Assembly: GCF_004365875.1 (NCBI RefSeq) | Contig: NZ_SODF01000002.1 | Span: forward strand, 2,606,971-2,670,970 | Reading direction: 5' to 3' | Source: Kribbella kalugense | GTDB lineage: Bacteria; Actinomycetota; Actinomycetes; Propionibacteriales; Kribbellaceae | Length of the DNA stretch: 64,000 nucleotides | Shown: positions 58,901-64,000 of the stretch, piece by piece | Numbering within the stretch: the first letter of the stretch is position 1 | Layout: each line of letters begins with the position of its first letter | The notes under the pieces: model-generated | Database searches by the model: none | Told to the model about the DNA's origin: nothing | Seen by the model: the letters and a program-made list of their open reading frames with translations, nothing else | Translations under genes and position numbers: made by a program

Positions 58901-59749
58901 GTTGTCCCGGGCCCGGCGGACGATGTCCTCGTAGGCCATCCAGAAGTCGGCGAACGTCATCGACTCGCCGCCCTTGATCGACGGCACCAGCAGCTGCCGG
59001 GTGCCGTCCGGCTTCTGCATGTCGATCGCGAGGCCGAGGTTGATGTGCGCCGGCTGGACCAGCGTGGGCTTGCCGTCGGTCTCGTCGTACGACGCGTTCA
59101 TCTCGGGCAGCGTCTTCAGCGCCTTCACCAGCGCCCAGCCGATCAGGTGGGTGAAGGAGATCTTGCCGCCGCGGGCGCGCTTGAGGTGGTTGTTGATGAC
59201 GATGCGGTTGTCGATCAGCAGCTTGACCGGGACCTGCCGGACGCTGGTCGCGGTCGGGACCTGGAGGCTGGTCTCCATGTTCTGCGCCGTCCGGGCCGGG
59301 GCCCCGCGCAGGATCTTCCGCTCGGCCTCGCCGGTCGGGGCTGCAGTTGTGGCTGCAGGGGTGGCTGCGGGCTGGGCGGCCTTGGGCTGGTTCACCGGTG
59401 CTGCCTTCTCGGGCTCGGGGACTGCGGCCTTTGCGGGGGCCTGTGCGGGGGCCGGCGTGGCGGGCGTCTGGGCGGGCGTCTGGGCACCGCGGCTCGGGGC
59501 CTCGGGAGTCTTGTTGTCGGACACCGCGTCGGGCCGGGGAGCGTCGGCCGGGGGAGTCGTCACCGGCTTCGCGTCACCATCCTGCTTGCCATCTGGAGTG
59601 CCGTCGGGGTTGTACGTCTTGAAGAAGTCGAGCCACGCCGGATCCACCGAATTCGGGTCCTGCTGGTACTTCTCGTACAGCTCGTCGACCAGCCATTCGT
59701 TCGCACCGAAGGCTGCTAGGGGATTGGTGTCTGATGGCTCGGTGGCCAC
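55964..59749 (-). CDS. kgd: Multifunctional 2-oxoglutarate decarboxylase/dehydrogenase E1-E2 (Kgd)
   Basis: A 1261-residue fusion of the actinobacterial type. The N-terminal segment ends in FGANEWLVDELYEKYQQDP (oxoglutarate dehydrogenase N domain). A Pro/Ala-rich linker follows (about residues 55-140). The E2-type acyltransferase core ends STYDHRIIQGAQSGEFLRR (His-Asp catalytic pair). The E1 part has MAHRGRLNVLANI, the thiamine-binding GDAAFAGQGVVAETLNLSQL and the ending GVHGAEQATLLKQAFS. It acts in the citric acid cycle and is inhibited by GarA in mycobacteria. The GTG at 59749 aligns with the family start; an ATG at 59824 would add 25 residues. Confidence 0.93.
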   Translation of the reverse strand: MATEPSDTNPLAAFGANEWLVDELYEKYQQDPNSVDPAWLDFFKTYNPDGTPDGKQDGDAKPVTTPPADAPRPDAVSDNKTPEAPSRGAQTPAQTPATPAPAQAPAKAAVPEPEKAAPVNQPKAAQPAATPAATTAAPTGEAERKILRGAPARTAQNMETSLQVPTATSVRQVPVKLLIDNRIVINNHLKRARGGKISFTHLIGWALVKALKTLPEMNASYDETDGKPTLVQPAHINLGLAIDMQKPDGTRQLLVPSIKGGESMTFADFWMAYEDIVRRARDNKLALPDFQGTTISLTNPGTIGTQHSVPRLMAGQGCIIGVGAMEYPTEYQGAAEETMAKLAVSKVMTLTSTYDHRIIQGAQSGEFLRRIHQLLLGQEGFYDEIFRSLRIPYEPIRWAADLPHSHEEDVSKQARILEMIHAYRVRGHIMADTDPLEYKQRSHPDLDVATHGLTLWDLDREFATGSFGGSDRRFMKLREILGILRDSYCRTTGIEYMHIQDPEQRKWLQERVERPHTKPPREEQLRILAKLNEAEAFETFLQTKYVGQRRFSLEGAETTIPLLDELCEEAAGAGLDEVAIGMAHRGRLNVLANIVGKSYGQIFREFEGNIDPRTVQGSGDVKYHLGAEGEFVSEFGDKIKVSVAANPSHLETVDPVLEGIVRAKQDILDRGPAFPVLPVLVHGDAAFAGQGVVAETLNLSQLRGYRTGGTIHVIVNNQVGFTTSPASSRSSMYSTDVARMVQAPIFHVNGDDPEACIRVADLAFEYRQAFNKDVVIDLVCYRRRGHNEGDDPSFTQPLMYDLIEQKRSVRKLYTEALIGRGDITIDEAEQAMQDFQHRLERVFAEVREAKNQPDTPPPYVTAPVYPDKPDGPDATAITPEVLKKIADAHTTLPAGFTVHPKVQPQLARRAHAITEGPIDWASAEITAFGSLLLDGRPVRLAGQDSRRGTFVQRFAAVIDRVNGQDYVPLQHLDEENQANFYVYDSLLSEYAALGFEYGYSVARPEALTLWEAQFGDFVNGAQSVIDEYISSGEAKWGQKSGVVLLLPHGYEGQGPDHTSARIERFLALCAEDAMTVAQPSTPASYFHLLRRHTLGEEHTPMVVFTPKQLLRRKEAVSVPDELTHGTFRPVINDVEAEANPADVERVILTSGRIVYDLLAERKKVEPDKISTAILRVEQLYPLAADEVVAELAKYPNATEIRWVQDEPANQGPWPFMALNLTEYLGGKPFYRVSRPAMSAPAVGSHGVHGAEQATLLKQAFS

Positions 59750-60174
59750 TTGGCAGTTCGCCTCTTCCGATTTCGGGTCCGGTAGCACTGGTAATTCTGA
59801 TGTTATGGGTGGTGTCCCAAGCAAAGGCTAATAGCACGGGGACCACTTCCACAGCCCGGGACCACCGCACCAGTGTGTCGAGTGGTCCGGCCCCGGCGAG
59901 TCGATCCATCGACGCCTGAAACACTGCTGATAAAGGTGTTTCAGGCCACACAGCCTCTTCTCGCCACGAGCCGGCACGGAGAGCGACGGCGGCTGCTCCC
60001 GGACCCCTTGCAGATGTGGCTTTCCGGCCACTGTCCTGACGCCGTCCGGACGGTCCGCTGAGCGTGCCGGCCCACTGTATGCAGTTGTCCACTCGCCGCC
60101 GGTGACGATCACGAGTGCGCAAAAGTGTGGCCAACGTCACGCTATAAATCAGTCCACCTGGGCATGATTGGCCT
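59750..60174. other. Intergenic region upstream of kgd
   Basis: It holds an 11-bp perfect inverted repeat at 59914-59946. A weak CRP-like site, TGTGG-CCAACG-TCACG (60126-60141), lies next to a TATA-rich CTATAAAT. No further gene is visible. The kgd promoter must be here or in the preceding gene. Confidence 0.45.
59914..59946. repeat. Inverted repeat in the kgd upstream region
   Basis: GCCTGAAACAC (59914-59924) and GTGTTTCAGGC (59936-59946) are perfect inverted arms around an 11-base spacer. No U-run follows on either strand, so an operator or an mRNA hairpin is more likely than a terminator. Confidence 0.6.
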
Positions 60175-60582
60175 TCATCGGTTCGCGAGCCGCCGGACGA
60201 GCTTGAGTCCGGACCAGGTCGCGTCGATCGCACAGACCTTCACGTCGACCACGCCGAGCGGAAGGGCCAGCTCGCGGATCCCGTTCTCGTCCAGGTCGGT
60301 CGGCACCCCGGACGCCCGCTTCGGCCAGGCGACCCAGATCATCCCGGCCGTCACGGTCTTCTCGAGCACCACCGGTAGCCGCCGCACGAGCCGGTCTCGA
60401 TCCGGGCAGAACAGCAGCACGACGTCGTACGGCGTGCGCGTGCTCCGCCGCACCACCGTCGTACCCACCGGCAGCCCCTCGATCACGAACCCAGCCGGCG
60501 CGTTGTCCATCAGGACGCGATGCTCCGCCTTGATCCCGAGCTTCCCCGCCAACGGCTTGCCGGAATAGCCCGGTGTGGTCAT
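60175..60582 (-). CDS. DUF3052 protein
   Basis: A 135-residue protein beginning MTTPGYSGKPLAGKLGIK. The IWVAWPKRASGVPTDLDENGIRELALPLGVVDVKVCAIDATWSGLKLVRR block is the DUF3052 signature. Function unknown, although it is conserved in actinobacteria. TAACAT at 60590-60595 lies seven bases before the ATG, so the mRNA may be leaderless. Confidence 0.85.
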   Translation of the reverse strand: MTTPGYSGKPLAGKLGIKAEHRVLMDNAPAGFVIEGLPVGTTVVRRSTRTPYDVVLLFCPDRDRLVRRLPVVLEKTVTAGMIWVAWPKRASGVPTDLDENGIRELALPLGVVDVKVCAIDATWSGLKLVRRLANR

Positions 60583-60622
60583 GAAACCGATGTTAGGCGC
60601 AGCTGAGCGGCATACTGGCGGG

Positions 60623-61294
60623 ATGGCGTTGACGGACGAGGCGATCGTCAAGATCAAGGGGATGATCACGTCGGGGGAGCTGGGGCCGGGGGATCGGTTG
60701 CCGAAGGAGGCGGATCTCGCCGCCCGGCTGGGCCTGTCGCGGAACTCGCTGCGTGAGGCGGTCAAGGCGCTCACGCTCGTCAACGTGCTGGACGTGAAGC
60801 ACGGCGACGGGACGTACGTGACCAGTCTCGACTCGGCGCACCTGCTGGACGCGCTCAACTTCATGGTCGACCTGCACCGGGACGACTCGGTCCTGCAGTT
60901 CTTCGAGGTACGGCGGTTGCTCGAGCCCGGCGTGGCTGCGCTGGCGGCGACCCGGATCAGCGCGGAGCAGCTAACCGGCCTGCGGCTGCTTTGTAGCGAC
61001 CTGACACCCGAGGCCGGCGTCGAAGAGTTGGTCGCGAACGACCTGCAGTTCCACCGCGGGATCGCGGAGGCGACCGGGAACCAGGTGGTCTGCTCGCTGC
61101 TCGACGGCATCTCCGGCGCGACCCAGCGGGCCCGGATCTGGCGCGGCGTCACGCAGGCCGGCGCGGTCGGGCGCACCCTCGCGGAGCACGCCGCGATCCT
61201 GGACGCCATCGAGATCGGCGACGCCGAGGCCGCCCGCGCCTGGATGACCGCTCACATCGCCGGCGTCGAAACCTGGCTGCGCAAGGCACCATGA
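60623..61294 (+). CDS. GntR-family regulator (FadR/FCD type)
   Basis: A 223-residue regulator. LPKEADLAARLGLSRNSLREAVKALTLVNVLDVKHGDGTYV is the winged HTH. The FCD helical domain follows, with FEVRRLLEPGVAALAA and DLQFHRGIAEATGN and AEHAAILDAIEIGDAEAARAWM, including Asp/His residues that bind metal and a carboxylate in relatives. CATACT at 60611-60616 is six bases before the ATG, so the mRNA is probably leaderless. Its stop overlaps the next gene by four bases. Confidence 0.9.
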   Translation: MALTDEAIVKIKGMITSGELGPGDRLPKEADLAARLGLSRNSLREAVKALTLVNVLDVKHGDGTYVTSLDSAHLLDALNFMVDLHRDDSVLQFFEVRRLLEPGVAALAATRISAEQLTGLRLLCSDLTPEAGVEELVANDLQFHRGIAEATGNQVVCSLLDGISGATQRARIWRGVTQAGAVGRTLAEHAAILDAIEIGDAEAARAWMTAHIAGVETWLRKAP

Positions 61295-61500
61295 CCGGCC
61301 AGCAGCCTCCACCCCGCAGCGCGCTGACGCTCAGGATCGTGCTGTCGGCGTTCGGGGTGGTGCTGTTCGCGGCGGCCACGGCGCTGTCCGTGGTCTACGA
61401 CCTTCCGGCCGGGTGGGTGATCACCTTCGGAGCGTTCGTGGTGGTCGCACTGGTGGACCTGGTGGTTGTTGCCTGGCGCAAGCGTTCGGAAAATGGTTGA
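61291..61500 (+). CDS. Small two-TM membrane protein
   Basis: A 69-residue protein with two hydrophobic segments (about 14-34 and 40-60) and a basic C-terminus. It overlaps the GntR stop by four bases (ATGA) and is thus part of that operon. No family recognised. Confidence 0.65.
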   Translation: MTGQQPPPRSALTLRIVLSAFGVVLFAAATALSVVYDLPAGWVITFGAFVVVALVDLVVVAWRKRSENG

Positions 61501-61525
61501 TGAACCCAACCGCGATCCGTAAGCT
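61497..61525 (+). promoter_or_regulatory. Promoter of the ABC-F gene
   Basis: TTGATG (61497-61502), 17-base spacer, TAAGCT (61520-61525). The predicted start near 61532 gives a leader of about 120 bases. Confidence 0.6.
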
Positions 61526-61531
61526 TGGAAC

Positions 61532-61650
61532 GTCCCACTCCCGACGGCAGGGGTTCGAGTTGTCGAACTGAGGTCTTTCTCCGCAACCGATTGATCGCCA
61601 CCGTTCTGGTGTGCGGTCTCGTTTCGAGACCTCATCTGGAGTCGACACTC
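61532..61650 (+). promoter_or_regulatory. Structured leader of the ABC-F gene
   Basis: GTTCGA-GTTG-TCGAAC (61553-61568) and GGTCTCG-TTT-CGAGACC (61615-61631) are hairpins. AGGTCT at 61571-61576 can pair with AGACCT at 61627-61632 and would break the second one. An in-frame TTG/GTG-rich stretch covers the hairpin. This resembles ribosome-mediated attenuators of antibiotic-resistance ABC-F genes. Confidence 0.45.
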
Positions 61651-63231
61651 ATGAGTTTTTCCCTGTCCTGTACCGATCTGTACTTCGCCTGGCCCGATGG
61701 CGAGGTGTTGTTCGACGGCCTGACCTTGGTCGCCGGACCGGTTCGCTCCGGCTTGGTCGGCCGCAACGGCACCGGTAAGTCGACGCTACTCAAGCTGATC
61801 GCCGGCCGGCTCACCCCGCAGCGCGGGGCGATCCGGGTCAACGGCGAGCTCGGGTACCTGCCGCAGGACCTGACCCTCGACACCACACTGCGGGTCGACC
61901 AGGCGCTTGGCATCGAAGCCGTCCGCCGGGCGATCACCGCGATCGAGTCCGGCGACGCCTCCGAGGAGAACTTCGCGATCGTCGGCGACGAGTGGGATGT
62001 CGACGAACGGGCCGAGGCGCTGCTCGGCAAGCTGGGTCTGGGTGCGATCGACCTCGATCGCAACGTCGGCGCGCTGTCCGGCGGCGAGACGATCCTGCTC
62101 GGTCTGGCGGCCGAGCTGCTACGGCGTCCCGACGTACTGCTGCTCGACGAGCCGACGAACAACCTCGACCTGCGGGCCAGGCGGCATCTGTACGACGCCG
62201 TCGACCAGTTCCGCGGTGCGTTGCTGATCGTCAGTCACGACCGGGAGCTGCTCGAACGGGTCGACCAGATCGGCGACCTGCGCAAGGGCGACGTCACCTG
62301 GTACGGCGGCAACCTCAGCGCCTATGAGGAGGCCGTCGCGGTCGAGCAGGAGGCGGCCGAGCGGATGCTGCGCGCGGCGGAGGCCGACGTCCGGAAACAG
62401 AAGCGCGACCTGATCGACGCGCGGATGAAGATGGACCAGCGCCGCGCTCGCGGGCAGCGCGCCTTCGAGCAGGGTGGGATCCCGAAGATCGTCGCCGGCA
62501 ACCTGAAACGTGGTGCGCAGGTGTCGGCGGGCAAGCACCTCGGGATGCAGTCCGAGCGACTCGACTCCGCGCAGGAGGCGCTGGCGGATGCCGAGGACAA
62601 GGTCCACGACGACGATGCGATCCGGGTCGACCTGCCGAAGACCGCCGTACCTTCGGGTCGGGTGGTACTGCGGCTCGAGGACCACGTACTGCGGACCGGG
62701 GCGCACGTCGACCTGGAGATCCGGGGGCCGGAGCGGATCGCGTTGACCGGGCCGAACGGCGCCGGGAAGACGACGTTGCTGCAGTCGGTCGTGGCGGGGG
62801 AGTTGCCGGTGGTGCCGTTCCGGTACCTGCCTCAGCGGCTCGACCTCTTGCGCGAGGACCTGTCGATCGTCGACAACCTGGCGTTGCTGGCGCCGAGTAC
62901 GGAGAACCAGGAGCGGCGGTCGCGACTGGCGCGGTTCCTGTTCCGCGGGCGGTCGGCCGATCAGTTGGTCAGCACGCTCTCCGGTGGTGAGCGCTTCCGG
63001 GCCACGCTCGCGGCGCTTCTGCTGGCCGAGCCACCTCCGCAGTTGTTGATGCTCGACGAGCCGACGAACAACCTGGATCTGGCCAGCGTGGCTCAGCTCA
63101 AGGACGCGTTGGCGTCGTACAACGGCGCGTTGGTCATCGCGAGTCACGACCTCCCGTTCCTGCGGGAGATCGGCATCACGCGGTGGCTGGAGCTGACACC
63201 GGACACGCTGACAGACATCGATCCGCTGTAG
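61651..63231 (+). CDS. ABC-F ribosome-associated ATPase
   Basis: A 526-residue protein with two ABC domains and no membrane segments. First domain: GRNGTGKSTLL, LSGGETILLGLAAELL, LLLDEPTNNLDLR. Second domain: GPNGAGKTTLL, LSGGERFRATLAALLL, LMLDEPTNNLDLA. The interdomain linker (about residues 225-310) is long and highly charged (KQKRDLIDARMKMDQRRARGQRAFEQGG), the region that reaches the peptidyl-transferase centre. It could protect ribosomes from an antibiotic or be a housekeeping translation factor; the leader structure favours the first. The ATG at 61651 has TGGAG ten bases upstream. Confidence 0.9.
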   Translation: MSFSLSCTDLYFAWPDGEVLFDGLTLVAGPVRSGLVGRNGTGKSTLLKLIAGRLTPQRGAIRVNGELGYLPQDLTLDTTLRVDQALGIEAVRRAITAIESGDASEENFAIVGDEWDVDERAEALLGKLGLGAIDLDRNVGALSGGETILLGLAAELLRRPDVLLLDEPTNNLDLRARRHLYDAVDQFRGALLIVSHDRELLERVDQIGDLRKGDVTWYGGNLSAYEEAVAVEQEAAERMLRAAEADVRKQKRDLIDARMKMDQRRARGQRAFEQGGIPKIVAGNLKRGAQVSAGKHLGMQSERLDSAQEALADAEDKVHDDDAIRVDLPKTAVPSGRVVLRLEDHVLRTGAHVDLEIRGPERIALTGPNGAGKTTLLQSVVAGELPVVPFRYLPQRLDLLREDLSIVDNLALLAPSTENQERRSRLARFLFRGRSADQLVSTLSGGERFRATLAALLLAEPPPQLLMLDEPTNNLDLASVAQLKDALASYNGALVIASHDLPFLREIGITRWLELTPDTLTDIDPL

Positions 63232-63246
63232 TCCGGTACTCCGTAG

Positions 63247-63293
63247 GCCCCGTCATCATCGAGCCGTTCTTTTGGTTCTTGTGGTGGCGGGGC
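63247..63293 (+). terminator. Hairpin after the ABC-F gene
   Basis: GCCCCGTCAT (63247-63256) pairs with GTGGCGGGGC (63284-63293) with two G-U pairs and a 27-base loop that includes TTCTTTT. Confidence 0.55.
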
Positions 63294-63304
63294 TCTTCCA
63301 TGTC

Positions 63305-63334
63305 TTGATTTCTGATACCCCCTAGGGGTATGTT
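63305..63334 (+). promoter_or_regulatory. CsoR-controlled promoter of the P-type ATPase
   Basis: TTGATT (63305-63310), an 18-base spacer and TATGTT (63329-63334) form the promoter. ATACCCC-CTA-GGGGTAT (63315-63331) is the CsoR-type palindrome between the hexamers. The ATG at 63342 lies seven bases after the -10, so the mRNA is probably leaderless. CsoR repressors release this site on binding Cu(I). Confidence 0.82.
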
Positions 63335-63341
63335 CTCACGC

Positions 63342-64000
63342 ATGGACGAGCATGAGCATCACGGTGGGCATGGGGATCATGCGGCGCAGTTCAAGGACCG
63401 GTTCTGGATCAGCCTCGCGCTGGCGGTGCCGGTGGTGTTCTTCAGCGAGATGTTCGCGGACCTGCTCGGGTACACGCGGCCGGACTTCCCCGGCTCGGGG
63501 CTGATCGCGCCGGTGCTCGGGACCGTGATCTTCGTGTACGGCGGTCAGCCGTTCCTGACCGGCGGCTGGGGCGAACTGAAGTCGCGCCGGCCCGGGATGA
63601 TGCTGCTGATCTCGATGGCGATCACGGTCGCGTTCGTCGCGTCGTGGGTGACCACGCTGAAGCTCGGCGGGTTCGACCTGGACTTCTGGTGGGAGCTCGC
63701 GCTGCTGATCGTGATCATGCTGCTCGGGCACTGGCTGGAGATGCGGGCGCTCGGCGCCGCGTCCGGTGCGCTCGACGCGCTGGCCGCGCTACTGCCGGAT
63801 TCGGCGGAGAAGGTGACCGACGACGGGGTCGTCGAGGTGTCGTTGCACGAGTTGCAGGCGGGTGACGTCGTGCTCGTTCGGTCCGGCGGACGAGTGCCGG
63901 CCGACGGGACCGTGGTCGAGGGGCAGGCCGAGGTCGACGAGTCGATGATCACCGGGGAATCGCGACCGGTGTCGCGAGCCGTCGGCGACTCGGTGGTAGC
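63342..64000 (+). CDS. Heavy-metal P-type ATPase, CopB-like (partial)
   Basis: The first 219 residues of a P1B ATPase cut by the window end. A His-rich start (MDEHEHHGGHGDHAAQF) replaces the Cys metal-binding domains, as in CopB-type pumps. Several hydrophobic segments follow, and LQAGDVVLVRSGGRVPADGTVVEG and DESMITGESRPV are the actuator domain with its TGES loop. The metal-site CPx/CPH motif and the phosphorylation site lie beyond the window. The CsoR site suggests copper export. A start at 63330 is possible but would be inside the operator. Confidence 0.88.
   Translation, partial: MDEHEHHGGHGDHAAQFKDRFWISLALAVPVVFFSEMFADLLGYTRPDFPGSGLIAPVLGTVIFVYGGQPFLTGGWGELKSRRPGMMLLISMAITVAFVASWVTTLKLGGFDLDFWWELALLIVIMLLGHWLEMRALGAASGALDALAALLPDSAEKVTDDGVVEVSLHELQAGDVVLVRSGGRVPADGTVVEGQAEVDESMITGESRPVSRAVGDSVV

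Noticed and set aside
60126..60141. CRP site near kgd
   Set aside because: Only one half-site (TCACG) is good and the distance to kgd is nearly 400 bases. It is mentioned under the intergenic region but not called.
1..64000. CRISPR arrays, insertion sequences, prophage or integrase genes, rRNA and tRNA genes
   Set aside because: Read on both strands; no repeat-spacer pattern, transposase, integrase, rRNA or complete tRNA cloverleaf was seen.

Overview
The window is very GC-rich actinobacterial chromosome. Supporting signs are two WhiB proteins, a sigma-R/RsrA pair, a sigma-F/anti-sigma pair, a 13E12 (DUF222-HNH) protein, the 24-residue ribosomal protein bL37, a fused 2-oxoglutarate decarboxylase (Kgd), frequent GTG starts, ATGA/GTGA gene overlaps and apparent leaderless promoters. 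Gene content and family mix suggest a Kribbella/Nocardioides-type organism, but that is inference from recognised families, not from a search. The set rsgA, aroA, SRAP, sigR, rsrA, pdtaS, whiB1 is the set known from the Rv3219-Rv3228 region of Mycobacterium tuberculosis, here opened up by insertions.

Layout. 1-5.2 kb: DUF2231 protein, rsgA-aroA, DoxX and FrnE-like proteins, a small-molecule kinase. 5.2-10.2 kb: a STAND regulator (HTH-NB-ARC-TPR), a hypothetical protein, a DUF4097 protein and a serine beta-lactamase-like hydrolase. 10.2-15.5 kb: a 13E12 protein with a LexA-like box, then the minus-strand operon aspS2-kinase-M20 peptidase behind a complete T-box leader. 15.5-19 kb: an ECF sigma factor fused to a zinc-finger/transmembrane/extracytoplasmic extension, and a degenerate GGDEF protein. 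19-24.4 kb: marR-usp-MFS operon, SRAP, alpha/beta hydrolase, sigR-rsrA. 24.4-34.8 kb: a second STAND regulator, bL37, an HD-GYP pair (one intact, one degenerate), DUF5317, an SSS symporter with its DUF3311 partner, an EEP-family protein and DUF2785. 34.9-38.7 kb: pdtaS, whiB1 with an upstream CRP-like site, sigF-rsbW. 38.9-44.1 kb: two consecutive polar amino-acid ABC importers. 44.4-51.4 kb: malic enzyme, then an ABC importer operon ending in a glycerophosphodiesterase-inositol phosphatase fusion. 51.5-55.8 kb: quinone oxidoreductase, GNAT, an atypical WhiB, a cation exchanger divergent from an ArsR regulator across a perfect 20-bp palindrome, an AAA ATPase. 55.8-64 kb: DUF6104-kgd, DUF3052, a GntR regulator, an ABC-F protein with a structured leader, and the start of a copper P-type ATPase behind a CsoR-type operator.

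The most interesting parts are the Asp-specific translational T-box on an archaeal-type AspRS operon, the apparent glycerophosphoinositol uptake and breakdown operon, the membrane-tethered sigma factor, and several small regulatory designs: a hidden 9-codon leader ORF before the HD-GYP pair, a SigR autoregulatory promoter that could make an N-terminally extended SigR, and an ABC-F leader with competing hairpins.
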